DNA of 64,000 bases from Trichobilharzia regenti (taxonomy: Eukaryota; Platyhelminthes; Trematoda; Strigeidida; Schistosomatidae): NCBI GenBank assembly GCA_944472135.2, contig CALYDD020000369.1, forward strand, positions 34,936 to 98,935. The letters are read 5' to 3'. Below the pieces are notes generated by a model. It was not told the DNA's origin. It searched no databases and saw only the letters and a list, made by a program, of their open reading frames with translations. The position numbers and the translations under genes were made by a program. This document shows positions 21,359 through 33,699 of this stretch, piece after piece. Positions within the stretch are counted from its first letter, which is position 1. Each line of letters starts with the position of its first letter.

Positions 21359-24050
21359 CTGAGAGTTGATGATTATAAGCAGCCTAATAGTAATGGCTAG
21401 TAATTTCTGTGGAATGTTTCAAATGACGATCATATACTTTCTCTTCAACCATAAAATCAATGGTGTTTTGGTCCACTCTCTTCACCACTTAACATTAACA
21501 ATTCGTATTCAAAAGTGTTCTATAGAATATATATATTATTGTTTATATCTAAGCGGTAGCCATTTTGTTTTTATTCTCTCAGTTCTCTCATGCATACTGA
21601 GAGAAAGGATATAGGGAATATGTAGCTCATATCAGCATTTCTCTGAACTGTGTAACTTAACAGAATTGTTTTTATTATCCACCTAGGGTTCTACAAAATG
21701 CAAGTTATGCTGGAAATATTCCCTGTCAACTGGTCTATGTAAGTCAAGAAATAGCGATGGGTAGTCAGAAGGTAAATTGAAAATACGATTGAACTCATAT
21801 ACTTGATGTTGAATTCAAGACCACGGTTCTAATCGTTTCATATGAAACAAATGCAATGATCTTATTAGTTTAATTTAGCTGGTTATCTCAGAACGGTGAA
21901 CATATAACCATGAGACATAACTTAGTTTACTGCGGAATGGTCACCGGATGTACTAAATGATTACAATTCAATTCGTCATACCACTTGAGGCTGTCTTCAA
22001 GTTAGACAGTGTTCATGTCATGAGAAACAAATTTATATTTCTGTGAAGATTCTCTGATCACACTGCCTTGTTGCTCCTCAGTGATCAGCATAATGTTCTG
22101 CCTCGTAAATTGTATACTACATCAACAACTGTTTTCAGAACTCGACACTTATTATCCCTCATTTGAATTAACATATTAAGACTAGAATAAGTGAAGGATT
22201 CACGTAACACTATGAAATTGATCACAGCATAATTTTGATCGTCAATATCACTGTTCATTTCACATCAGTATTTTACATTTTATAACTGCCATCTGAAGCA
22301 CACAAGCGTTTATATATAGTATGATGATAAGAATGGGTGTCAAATGATGCATCCATTGTAAACATTTGAAGTAACTGCAAGCAGATACCAAGGTGGTGTG
22401 ACTCAGTAGATAGACGGTATTCATACACAAACTATATACATGAATGACAGAAATCAGTCGCGATTCTGGTGGAACTAACTAAACTTGCGGTATTTTCACT
22501 AATTTTTAGGTCTTTTTTATAATGATGAGGTGCATTTGAAGTAATATACTATACACAATAACTGACGTGTCAGTGATTGGCTGATCGGCTACAACCAATC
22601 GGGGAAAATAAACTCGTTCTGCCCATTTTTGCGACTTATATTGAAATGTTGACATTTTCGAAAGAAAGATTTTTGCGATTTTGCATTTTGTTACTATTTA
22701 TCATTCCGCTTTCATCACTTTTGCTGTATATATTTTCGGAAGAGTAGTTTTCGTGCTCGCATGTCTCACTAAAGTACAGGACGGAATGAGCATTTTAGCT
22801 GATATTTGATTCGGAAAAATCATAAATACACCAGTTATAGCTACTTAGCCTCTTTTAAATTACCTTGTTTCATTCTTGGTGATTAACCTTACTCATATAA
22901 ATCACAATTTCTTGTCTGCTTCCATCCTCTTCGACGCTAAATAAAGACGTAGATATGTGATAAGACTTCTGAAATGTACTGCTAAGATGTATCACAAATG
23001 TTTTGGTAAAATCAGACTTTTTCTCTTAGGATTTTCTTAGAAGATTCGACTTTTTCCCATTTGTGACTTCATACAAATTATTTTTCTCACACGAATTTCA
23101 GTGGAGATCTTGAAGCCACTACACAAAGTTCAATCCACCTGAAGTTATAGTTACTCAGTGGATATTTGTTAACTAACTATCATACCAATAACCAAAGTTC
23201 TTTCGTTTCTTGACAGAAACAGGGGAGGTTTTATAATTTTCAGTCAAACTTTTGATATGCACATATATATATAAATATATGTATATATACAAAAATTTCA
23301 TTTCTGTATGTTTAGTTTTGGAACGATGGATTTCTAAAATTCGCGCTGTACACTTCACGCTTATCGAACAGTACTGCAATATCGCATTACACAATCCCCA
23401 ATGTCAAACTCGAGTTTTATTTGTGGAAAGCATCATTTTGTTACTTATAAGTGATAAGTAGCTTAAGTAGGTGAATGATAATTTAGAGCTCATTGTTTGA
23501 AAATTGTATAACAACACTAGAGCCTAATAAGTCCTCGATGCTGACTATCTAATAGCTTAAAATTTAAAAACATTATCTCCTCAGTAGACAATGGTGAATT
23601 GAAACTGCCTCTTACACTCAACTATAGCTTTGAGGTTTTATCTTGATCATAATGTTGAAGAGATTTGAGTAAGTTTCACGAACAAAGTTTAGTTTTAATA
23701 TCATTCATCTTTATACAAAAGTGATTTCGAAATATGTCTTCTATTCAATAAATGCCGAATGTTTCTGGTCAAACCTTGATCAAGTTAACTGGAGTACTCC
23801 GTATCCACGAGGTACCTGGACGTTGCGCCCTGTGAATACCTGCTCATCTCTAGAGAAGCTCAGAAAACTGGACAGAAACCCCTCCATTTCTACTACGATT
23901 GACCTAAATACGAAAATTCATGAAAATTTTTGAATCATTTGGAGATTAAACCAACATGGGAAGCTGGTCCAATTTGATCAAACCAGTGAGCATCTGATAT
24001 CTTCTGGTGAGCAGTAACAGCGCATTTGACTGCAAGCAGTCTAGATACTT
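21359..24050. other. intergenic; start is homologous to a locus 3 intron
   Basis: About 21,359-21,540 resembles 28,370-28,560 between the TM4-5 and TM6 exons of locus 3, so it is probably the remains of the locus 2 intron. A degenerate counterpart of the TM6 exon may lie near 21,650, without a usable acceptor. The rest shows no recognisable gene. Confidence 0.35.
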
Positions 24051-24059
24051 CGTAATAAA

Positions 24060-24611
24060 AGGTTCGTAGATTCTTTAGAATAAATTTGCGTGTGAAATAG
24101 TGCCATACTGTAGAATAATCCTAAATCTTTGATATTACACGTAAATGAAACTTTTGTTCTATTTCGTTGAAAGTCTGGTTACAAAATATCTTTCAACATC
24201 TCTAGAATGAAGTCCACAGATTTTTTATAACATTTCTAAAAATCAAATAATTTGTTTGAATTGATATATGAAATATATGAAACCTTTGAACCACCAATAT
24301 GATACATTTCGTGAGAAAAAACCCTTTATTAGTCAAGTTAGCTAATTATTTCTTCATGTTGTATGACGACATCTTAATTGAATGTGTATCAAACTTCACA
24401 ATTGATGTACATAAGCTCATGATTTTGAGAAAAAAATTATAGCATATGAGCTGTGATAACACTGAAACATAGAATGGAATATGAACACTTAGTATATCCA
24501 AAATGGGTATCGACAACCATCACAAAAATCAAGATATATATATATATATATATGCGAATTAACGTGAATGTTTTCTGAGGCGTGTATATATGAAACAAGG
24601 AGCTACTTCAG
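24060..24611 (+). promoter_or_regulatory. putative promoter and first exon of locus 3
   Basis: A TA microsatellite (about 24,535-24,553) stands in the TATA-like position, followed by an exon ending GGAGCTACTTCAG|GTGAGT at 24611. The same arrangement occurs at loci 1 and 4. The exon is probably untranslated. Confidence 0.4.
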
Positions 24612-27600
24612 GTGAGTGTGCTACTGTCACATCCTCTCTGGTACTTATTTTGAATTGAATAATTCCTGAGTTGACTCAAAGATGGATGGATATATCGTGT
24701 CGTGTTAGTTATATTTTGTTGATCATACCTAGTGTGATTTATTCTTTACACATGACGAATTATTTCGTTCAAAAGAAAATGTATTGCACTGATTTGCAGT
24801 TGGTTTCAACTCATTATTCACGGACATATAACAGATGCGCCTGGCATTCCTATTTATAATTGGTAAAGTTGCAGTGGGTCATCATCTAACGTTTTCTGTA
24901 CTGATGGTGGGTATTTTCCCAGTTTTTACTTATTTTGTCTTTACGCAAATCGAATCTCCTGTGTCATTTTGTCAAAACTACTGTTTATTTTTTTCCTTCA
25001 CGTTCCCCAGTGGAACATAGGGCTTCAAGCTAGTGGCTTGAAGTTTCTGTAGCAGTGTTTATTTTACAGTATGGGGAGGCTAGCCTCATGCCCAACCTTT
25101 CCTCTTTACCAGGATTACTTTCTGGCTCAGAGAGGTAAAGCAGTGCGTCGGCCGGGGATTGGACCCTGGACCACGTGCATGGTTGGCGAGAGTCTTAACC
25201 GCTATACCACCGACGCAACTTCTGTGGTGTATTTAAAACGTAATAATGCTTTTATTCACATTTCTCAATTTCTTGAGGTTTTATTGTCCCTACCGAAACA
25301 CAAGAAACTGCAAATGTGTCATTTTATTTACTTACCAACGTTTGATTGTAAAAAAATTTATTCATGAAATCAATGACCCTATTCGCATCATTTTCCTACT
25401 TCTTATGTCGAAATGGATTCGTCAACTTTATTCGCTTATTATGAAATTCTCCTCATTCCGTTGTCACTTTTACGTTTCTTCACAGATTTTGAAACATTTC
25501 ATGATGGTAGATTTAGTTGCGTCCTGTTTCCTTCCGAAAATAAAAAGTCGAGGACTCAAAAGAACACTTTCTAATTACTACATTTCGGTAAGAGCGGCAT
25601 GATTTTTCAAGTAATCTATTTTATTTTTAGTTACTAATCAACACATTCATCATGATATTGGTGACAGTTGGTTTGGTCGCTTTGTTTGCCATTAAGTAAG
25701 GTTGTATTAGAGAAGATAACAAAATCTTATCTTGCATTTCAGAGAAAATATTTCTGGATTTTTCACGGGGACCTACTATCTAAATTGTATTGTTATGTTA
25801 GTTTCCTATGCAACCGTGATAATTAATAACTGAAATAATGATTCTTTCAATAAATGATAAATGTAATTTATTCACAGTGTAATGGCATAATTTATTTATC
25901 TATGAGGTGTGGTTTCTGAAATAACACCAGGATTAAAACCTACCAGTAAACCAGACGAGGTTATAGAGTACATCAATTTGGAATTGGTTCCGAGATCAAA
26001 GATCTTTCCAACACTGTGACACTTACCCACAAGATATTTGATTCACTGCTGATAAGAGGTGTTTGAATACGCAATTGTATTACTTAACACACCTTAACTG
26101 GCATTACGTGATATGACTACGAGTATCATTTATATTACATATCAGGCTTTTCGTTTTATTTTCAGGTCTACGTTAGAGAATGCTGCACAGACACTTTGTT
26201 GTCTTGGAAATAAATTTCTTCTTACTACCAGATTACTTGATTCCACATAAATGTTTATCCCTGTATTTGAGAAGTAAAGATGGACTGTAATCAACGAACT
26301 AATTAACATCTCCATGCTAGCACAATCATCAGCGTGTGAAGAAAATAGTGTTTCACTATGTTCTCTATCAAATATAATGCTCGTTATGGTGCAACGGTGG
26401 TCTGTAACATTGATCAAACACGATTGTTTTATCTATTGTGAAAATCTCAGATTGATCCCATAAACCACGGGTCGATAGTAGAAAGTTCAATATAACAAAC
26501 AGGAGATTTCATTGCTATGATTTCTCTCGAACTTATCATGTAGTGAGTCATTTTAATTATCCGCTGGTTCAGATCAATTACTGATGTTTTCGAATCCATT
26601 TCAGATCGGTTGTTGGTATCGTATTACTTCTACTTATATTCCTAGAGAGAATTCGTTCGAATTTTTACGGTCTTCGTATTCTACTTTGGATTATAGTAAG
26701 TATCAGTGTTACGTTGATGTGTATGCAATGATCAGAATTTTCATTATTCTATGTGAAATTCAAATTACCGCTGTGTTATTTGAGAAATGTCAGTGGCAGT
26801 GGCTATTTTGCCAATGAGTTTGCTTCTTCAGTTTCTAACACATGCCATTTTCGTCTCCATGGCCGGCACAACCATGATTGTATGAGGAGGAAGAAAACTC
26901 TCTTCATAGACAACTGCAGATTAGCAAAGCAATGAGGCTGATGTGAGAATAATAAACATTTATTCAGATTTACGTATGACCTGAACATTCACAACTGAAA
27001 GCAATGTTTAACGATATTCAATTGGATGGAGCAGTTAAATGGAGAGACATGTATAACTGAAGCATGTGAATAATCAGTTTGCATGCAGTCACACTAGGCA
27101 CTTCTTGAACTCATTGCAGGAAGACCATTTTCATATACGTGGTTCGCTGAAACTACAGACACACCCACTTGCTATATTCAGGTTTTAATAATCCTAGGTT
27201 TCATACCGATTCATCACAAATTCATGAGTTTTTAATATCTCCTAGTGTAATAGCTTCGGTGGCACAGCGGTTAGGACTCTCGCTGACCATGCACATGGTC
27301 CGGGGTTCGACCCCCTGCCGACGCACACCTGATATCTATGGTCGGCCTGCAAACTTTGGGCTACCGATATCTTAAGCTGAAAATCTCATACTTATACGAA
27401 AACTACAGTGTGGAATCAAGCTGTAATCAAAATATTAAAAAAAAGTAAAAGTATAATTTCGTTTTCAGTGCACTGGCTGGGTGACTCATGAATATATTTC
27501 TAATGTATGAATGTATATGTTATTGACGATTTGATGAAATTCCACAGCATACTGGATTGCATGCTTCACTTTGTTTTCACACTCGACATAACATTTACAC

Positions 27601-30043
27601 ACAAATGAGGAATGTCTCACTTACTTTGTGAAACACGTAGACTGCTTACATGTATAAATAACTGCTATTTTCAGCGTTTCCGGATGACACCAATTATATT
27701 ATTCATCTATTATAACGAAGGCAGGAAGCATTGCATTTGAAATGTATCTAATTTGCTTGCTACGTCTTCATTTATCACATAGTCACCATTCAGTTATTGA
27801 TATAATTATTACTTTCTTTATGCAGGTCATATTATGGTCTGTGGTCTTCGCCGCTGTGATCCAAACTGTTCAGTGGAAATGTGCTTTGTTATCGTTGGTT
27901 GTGACGATTGTGGCTACAGTGATGGTTGTCGTGATCGCTTTGAAACTGCCGTCATTGAGTGAAAAGGGGTTCATTTTTTTCTTTCAGATATCAGTCGTTC
28001 TCATGGTTTCAGCTATCGCTTTGAGGATTTGCTTCCACTTAATCCCAGAACAAAAACGCGTAAATTACACAAATTTCAGTTAAAAAGATTTACACATTAT
28101 ATTTATGAAATCGGACGAAATCCCCACATCATTTTAAAATGCTCTGTTGCCTACGATTTTCTACGTAACCATGCTAAATACAAAAGACGAGGAAATGTTG
28201 GCCGAGCGCAGGGAATCAGACCTCGTACACATTTTCAAGCTCCCCGCCACATGTAGCAATTTTTATTGATTTGTTTCGTTAGGAATTTCTAACTTTATCA
28301 CTGACAGCGAACTGATTCCATACAAACTATTGAAATTTTGTTCTAAAGCTAAGTAGTTAGTTATATACTGAGAGTTGGTAGTTAGAAGCAGGTTGGCAGA
28401 AATGGCTAGTAAACTCGGTGCAATGATTCGACAGACGGTGGTATACTTCCTAATTTATTCATTAAATCAGTGATGCTTGATCCACTCTATTCAGCATGTA
28501 ACATTCACAGCTCTTACTCAAAATGATTCTTAGTATTTCATGTGGACTATGAATCTCCACCAATGTATCCAAAGATGTTTGGGGATATTTCGATAGCTTT
28601 TATTGTCTAGATGTAATCAGTGAGTATTTTGTTTAGTATCACAGTATCAGAATTCACGCATATAAACAGAACTTGTGTATATTATTTGTTAATAATTCCT
28701 TTGTTTTCTGCATTTCTCAAACTCAGGTATTCTGCATACTCACAGTAGTTTTGATTGGACTACTCATACTCGCCGTAAGTCTTTGACTTTATCAGTGTAT
28801 TCAATGCAAATATATTAGCATTTCAATTAAGCGCAGCACTTTAGGTGACTGATAAAACTAGAATGTCAGTATTAATTGCAAATCATCCACCTCAGCCACA
28901 AATCTTCGCTATTATTTCAAAGTCAGCATTTATGAAACATTGCCACTAAGATTACAAGTTTTGAATGATTTTCGTGAATACAGTCAGACTATGAGTTAAC
29001 AACGTTTCAGTTATTAGGAAAGTAAGACCGAAAATAATTCTTAAACGTTTTCACACATGTAATATAATTACTCGAATGTACAGTCTAGTTGATGACTTCA
29101 TCAAAAAACATTTTCTTCACTGCAACCGTCTTTCTAAGAAATTTTCGTAAATCATTGTTAGTTTCATTTGAAGTTGATTTCCACATCTGATGAATATGAT
29201 AAACCGATAATTATCCAATGTGAGACGCTAGATTTGTGGCAATGAAGCGTCATTTGAGACTAAACTATTCAACTGAACTGATTACTTGATAATGTCTAGT
29301 GATCCTGATGTTCATATGTATTCCCTTAACATCGGAAAGGATAATGGCACATTCCATCTGCAGATCTGAACAAAACACCTTGTGCAATATGTGTGAAGTC
29401 AAATAACACCATCACAGGAGCAACGATTGCAAATATATCTTATTGATGATATCAGTCGGAGTCATCTACGACAAAGCGGTTGGAACAAAGTTGATGTTTT
29501 GGAAAAGTGTTAGGTGAAGATATGTCAAACAGGTTAAATGACGCAAGACAACACTAACTAACCAAAATCTCATAGTCCGTCAAACCGACAGGCACACTGT
29601 AGTCATGTGCTTACGTTTCTAGGTGCATGTGAAAAGCGTGAATTATTCAGACAATCGTCCAACTGCAAGTAGGGTTTACGTTAGCTGCTCCTAGATAAGT
29701 CGAAATGTTGATTATGAGTTTGTTCGATGTTTGATCAGTATCTGTGGCGTGATGAATGCATTTTATAAAATATATCTGGTTGGTATGTGACCACTACAGA
29801 ATGTGAATTTTCTAAAACTTTTTGGGAATGTAATGTAGTCTGTTTTCACTTACACGGTATTACTTCTTTTCAATTTAGGTGATATTTATTTGTGTCAATC
29901 TGCGAAGATGGATAACGTGGTGGTTCCCGTCGAGCTCCACAGAATTCATTCTTGCCTTCATACTCTGGTACCTGATGGTAAATCTCTTCACACAAACATA
30001 TGAGAGCTTAACATCATGTGGATTTTATTGGTGTGTAAACTAA
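24560..30043 (+). CDS. Bax inhibitor-1/Lifeguard-like multi-pass membrane protein, locus 3
   Basis: The most complete copy. Exons: about 24560-24611 (5' UTR), 25486-25587 (102 nt), 25631-25695 (65 nt, TM1: FIMILVTVGLVALF), 25743-25799 (57 nt loop), 26605-26695 (91 nt, TM2-3: SVVGIVLLLLIFLERIRSNF), 27826-28059 (234 nt, TM4-5: WKCALLSLVVTIVATVMVVV), 28727-28774 (48 nt, TM6: VFCILTVVLIGLLILA) and 29879-30043 (165 nt, TM7 to stop). All phases agree. Helix order and spacing match the TMBIM family. One flaw: the loop exon's donor, GT in loci 1, 2, 4 and 5, reads AG here (25800-25801 region). Because the loop exon is 57 nt and both neighbours have matching phase, skipping it keeps the frame. The charged N-terminal exon seen in loci 1 and 4 was not found; a SINE with RTE-like 3' sequence occupies that interval. 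Confidence 0.65.
25010..25215 (-). repeat. tRNA-derived SINE copy (variant with RTE-like end)
   Basis: On the minus strand the head reads GCGTCGGTGGTATAGCGG, with hairpin and CCGGCCGACGCA, followed by a tail that ends in GGAACATAGGGCTTCAAGC-type sequence read on plus. The RTE-like terminus suggests mobilisation by the RTE LINE. It lies in the first intron of locus 3. Confidence 0.55.
27255..27440 (+). repeat. tRNA-derived SINE copy
   Basis: The head reads GGTGGCACAGCGGTTAGGAC with a strong B-box-like GGGGTTCGACCCC, a GACCATG/CATGGTC hairpin, a body with GGTCGGCCTGCAAACTTTGG and a tail GTGGAATCAAGCTGTAATC ending in A-rich sequence. This is the best preserved pol III-like head of the family here. 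It lies in an intron of locus 3. Confidence 0.7.
29879..30043 (+). CDS. terminal exon of locus 3
   Basis: Acceptor CAATTTAG, then 55 codons to TAA: VIFICVNLRRW, a Trp/Pro loop with SSSTE, FILAFILWYLM and VNLFTQTYESLTSC. Length and pattern match the locus 1 terminal exon. The TEFILAF block corresponds to the EEYI-A-LN block before TM7 in BI-1 proteins. Confidence 0.65.
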   Translation: MIFICVNLRRWITWWFPSSSTEFILAFILWYLMVNLFTQTYESLTSCGFYWCVN

Positions 30044-30423
30044 GACAGCAATCTGGTATTTGTGGAATAGTCTCCAGATTATTTTCGTCGAACATACATC
30101 ATCATTTTACTGTTGTGCCTTAATGTCTACATTTGCATAAGGTAGTATATGTATGTATTCTCGTGTTTGCGCATTTTTTTACTGGAAAACCATCTACTTC
30201 ATGAACATCATATGCACTAATATAAGCGAAAACATTGGGGATAAATTTGCACCTGTTTATGATCGTTTTTCTACCGTTTGTACACTGAAATGACGCGTGT
30301 TACAAAATGCTGTAGAATTATTAATTCAAAAGAGAAATGACAATATTTGTTTCACAGCACAATAAATGGTTTGTCACGATTTCATCATGAGATGACATTA
30401 GTTAGAGAACCATTGGAAAACCT

Positions 30424-30482
30424 GGGGGTACTAGACAGCTGTTTCGTCCTAGTTTGGGACTCTTCATCAGTACGCACCCACC
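30424..30482 (-). ncRNA. hammerhead ribozyme in minus Sm-alpha copy
   Basis: Read on minus: GTACTGATGAAGAGTCCC, loop, AGGACGAAAC, short stem III, CTGTC and CTAGTACCCCC. Core strands are intact, stem II (GTCC/GGAC) pairs, and stem I (GTA/TAC region) closes. Confidence 0.8.
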
Positions 30483-30694
30483 GGGATTCAAACCCAGGAC
30501 CTTCCGGTTACAAGGCTAGCGAGCTCGTATACCATTAAGCCACTGGGACCCGATCCATTGGTCCTTGAATTCTAACTTCTGCCAATTCACGACATAGCGC
30601 GACCGTTCAAGGACCAATGGATCGGGTCCCAGTGGCTTAATGGTATACGAGCTCGCTAGCCTTGTAACCGGAAGGTCCTGGGTTTGAATCCCGG

Positions 30695-30754
30695 TGGGTG
30701 CGTACTGATGAAGAGTCCCAAACTAGGACGAAACAGCTGTCTAGTACCCCCAGG
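30695..30754 (+). ncRNA. hammerhead ribozyme in plus Sm-alpha copy
   Basis: Same intact core as its inverted partner: CTGATGA, stem II GTCCC...GGAC, GAAA and a GTC cleavage triplet before TAGTACC. It follows the tRNA-like head with GGGTTTGAATCCC, so a pol III transcript would carry the ribozyme. Confidence 0.8.
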
Positions 30755-30849
30755 TTTTCCAATGGTTCTCTAACTAATGTCAGCTCATGATGAAATCCTG
30801 AAACCAATCAAATCCCTACAAACCAACACTTTAATGGTTTGTCAGTTTG

Positions 30850-31780
30850 AGGTGTTTGGGTTGTAAGATCGCACGTTATTTGGAGGCTGCGCCTCGAGAA
30901 AAATCACTCTATTATCAGTCTGGTATGTTACACGAATGATTGAGCACCCAAATCAAACTGTGAAGCCGAAGAATTGAGGTCGATTGTGAGAGATGTTGCA
31001 TATTAGTTCGTGAATACAAACAGTGACGCCTGCAGAAGTAGTTCTGTGGAATTCGAGTCAGATGTCATTCGCACCGTAGTAGTATTAGAATACATTTTAA
31101 TAAGCTTTTGATTTCCAACACAAACTCTTTGTTGATCATGACTAAGCAGGTTCCTTCAAGAATAAATACCACGCTACTATGTACCATCCCACAACCGTAA
31201 GAGATAAGTCAATAAGACACAGTTAGCAGGCATGACGACATCACCGAAGGTTTGATGGACGGCTTCGATAGAAATATTGTTCAAATAACATGCATCCTCG
31301 TGAGTAGTATAAAAAGTTAAAATCAAGTAACATATACCTTAACCATAGAAGTCATGAGATATCTGTGTTGTGGCGTGTTTTACTGACAAGATTTACAAGT
31401 AGTATTTAGACAAAGATGTAAATATGTATACCACTTGAGCGGATATGAAATAGTGAAGAAACAGATTGAATTGGGAAGAGTAGAAATGAACGATTCTTGT
31501 GAAACAACGAGGAAAAATATGAAATGACGACAAAGAAGCACAACACTCAAGGCAAAACGAGCACAATACCGAGGCTTTGAGAAAATATTATTCTAATATA
31601 TGCCAGATGTATTTTGCTTTTATCTCTATGTTGAGTAGCCATTACAAAAAATTCCTTTCTACTGTCCTACTGTAACAGTGTCACCCACCTAAATTCCCAA
31701 GTAGTTGGACGTTTTCCATGTGAATTAATAAAACATATACCACTTGCTTACACACCATTACAAATGTTAGCATTTTTCAT
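30850..31780. other. no gene recognised
   Basis: Unique-looking AT-rich sequence between the SINE pair and the truncated RTE. Nothing identifiable on either strand. Confidence 0.4.
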
Positions 31781-32087
31781 TTTCTTAAAATAGAGGCGGG
31801 TCTTGTATTTGCAGTTTGGCGTCGACAGGAGCATGATTCCTTGCCAGTTCCTGGCGAGTCCCAAGTCGCCTTTCCTCGGTAGTTTCACAGGTAACCTTTC
31901 CTCCAGTCAGTGGGCACCTTCCCTCCTTCCAGACATTTTGCAATAACGGAGTCAGCATATTTGCTGTCGTCTCTGGGTCCGATTTCAGTTCTTCAGGGGG
32001 TATTCCATCTGATCCGGCTACCTTTCCAGCTTTCAGAAGCTTGATTGCATTCAAGACTTCAGCTCTCGTTGGATGATTAGTGTCAAC

Positions 32088-32696
32088 TTACAGTCGTGTA
32101 CGCGCTGTTGTTGGTATTTCTGGACGGGTTGCAGGTGATGGTCGGTTCAAGAGTCCTTTGAAGTGATCCGCCCATTGTTTAATCTGTTTTTCTTCCTTGG
32201 TAACTCGGTTCCTTTGGCTGTCTTTTATAGGTTTCGCTTGTGTTGACCTCTTCCCCCATAGAGATTTGGTTATCTGATATAATGTCCTCAGGTCCCTTTT
32301 GCCTGCTGCCTTCTCAGCTTCAGTGGCGAGGTTGTTGTAGAATCTTCTTTTGTCCTTCCTAGCACTCTTCTTCACTTCTTTGTCCAGTGCTTTGTAAGTT
32401 GAGCTGAGCGTCTCTTTCTCCTGTCCGTCCTTGCATTGAATCAGTTTCTCTTTCACCATTCTCCTCTCTTCTATTAATTTCCAAGTGTCCGTTGAGAGCC
32501 ATTCCTTGTCTCGTCTCTTCTCTCTTCCTAGAACCATTGAGCACGTTTCGTTGAGAATCGCTTTCAGAGACTTCCAATGTTCTTGCACGCATGACTCTTC
32601 AGTGATGTCACTTTGTGTTTCTTTCTTTGCTCTGACAGTTGCAGTGAAAGTGTCCTTTGTAGTTGTTCCTTCAGTGATTGAGTTTTGAACTTGCAT
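32088..32696 (-). pseudogene. RTE linker between endonuclease and RT
   Basis: A highly charged 202-codon frame (many Lys/Arg/Glu) typical of the region between endonuclease and RT in RTE elements, including YNNLATEAEKAAGKRDLRTLY. It overlaps the endonuclease frame at its 5' end, where a frameshift has split the original ORF. Confidence 0.65.
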
Positions 32697-33280
32697 TGTG
32701 GCCTATCCCCAGTCATCATCGAGGCTTTTAGCTTCACCTTGAAAGTCGTTTGCACTCGATAGTGTTCTGAACCCACATCTGCTCCTCTCCTAGATCTTGT
32801 GTCCAGTAGGCTCCGTCTCCACTTCCTTAAGATTGAAATGAAGTCTATCTGGTTTTTGGTGTTTCCATCTGGTGAAATCCATGTCGCCATGTGCATATCC
32901 TTGTGTTTGAACACACTGCCACCAATCACCAAATCATTGGAGGCGCAGAAGTCTGAGAAGAGTTCAGCATTGTCGTTCAATTCGCCGAGGGCCTCACGAC
33001 CCATGGTGAGTTCTCTTCCTGTATTGTCTGCTCCCAGCTTCGCATTCATATCACCCATCAGGGTTTTGATATCCCCTTTTGGGACGTTGTCCATTACTGT
33101 TTGTAGTTGTCTGTAGAACGCCTCCTTCTTCTCTTCATCTGAGACGTTTGTAGGCGCATAACATTGCATGACTGTAACTTTCCTTCCTTTTGAGTTGAAC
33201 CTGGCTGTCATTATCCTGGAGGAGATTGGTTCCCACTGCATGAGAGCTTTGGCTGATGTTGGTGACATCATGATGGCCAC
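32564..33280 (-). pseudogene. RTE endonuclease domain
   Basis: APE-type endonuclease: MGDMNAKLGADNTGRE is the metal-binding region, TWISPDGNTKNQIDFI the conserved DNA-contact block and DVGSEHYRVQ the SDH-type catalytic block (SEH here). The N-terminal TWNVRTM lies upstream in another frame, so a frameshift separates the start from the rest. The domain would nick target DNA for target-primed reverse transcription. Confidence 0.75.
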
Positions 33281-33699
33281 TCCATCGGTGTGCTCGTGGT
33301 TGTCCTCTGGGTGGCCAGAAGAGATTATTGTCTCCCCAGTTGGCAGTTGGCATCTACCACATCCGTTCCATCTGCTTTCGCAGATTTACAGTACTTCTAT
33401 TCCATATCTCCTCATTTCTGCTGCTACCTGGGCAGCCCTTCCAGTTTCGTACATTGTACGAACATTCCAGGTACCCATCCTTACTTTTGCTTTCATCGAG
33501 AGAAGGCACATCGAATGACTGGCTTCCCGAAGGCTTTCACCAGCCTGTGTCATTTCACTTCCTCGATTCCAGCGAAAAATAAGATTATTGTTTATATTTT
33601 TAGTATTTTTAATGTATTTTCACGTTGAAGTTTCTATAACTCTTTGGTTGAGTTTTGCGGGGTGGATCTGCTAGCGCCACGCCTCCCTCTTTATCCGGT

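Larger units (their letters stand above)
30365..30844. mobile_element. palindromic pair of Sm-alpha SINEs with one target-site duplication
   Basis: Two Sm-alpha copies lie head to head: one on minus (30377 to about 30604) and one on plus (about 30604-30832). Direct repeats AATGGTTTGTCA flank the pair at 30365-30376 and 30833-30844, indicating a single integration. The minus copy has the full 5' leader but lacks the 3' tail. The plus copy lacks about 45 bp of leader but has the full tail (AACCAATCAAATCCCTACAA). The arms appear nearly identical. Confidence 0.8.
31785..33640 (-). mobile_element. RTE-type LINE, 5' two-thirds, 3' truncated
   Basis: On the minus strand: leader to about 33566, then an endonuclease start (GTWNVRTMYETGRAAQ, about 33,480), endonuclease core at 32564-33280 (GDMNAKLGADN, SPDGNTKNQIDF, SEHYRVQ), linker at 32088-32696 and the first RT block at 31785-32054 (GKVAGSDGIPPEELK). 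It then stops near 31,790, before the RT catalytic palm. Frames switch near 32,690 and near 33,360, so it is not intact. Losing the 3' end is unusual because LINEs normally lose the 5' end, so a later deletion is likely. Confidence 0.8.

Noticed and set aside
26584..26817. Plus-strand ORF reading IGCWYRITSTYIPREN
   Set aside because: Wrong-frame reading of the TM2-3 exon of locus 3, although a +1 shift at the damaged loop-exon donor would enter it; it is not conserved.
27256..27330. functional tRNA gene
   Set aside because: The A- and B-box-like head is attached to a conserved 3' body and A-rich tail repeated at four other sites, so it is a SINE. The anticodon arm is a perfect GACCATG/CATGGTC hairpin unlike a normal loop.
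32485..33628. Plus-strand ORFs antisense to the RTE element
   Set aside because: They are shadows of the well-supported minus-strand endonuclease frame.
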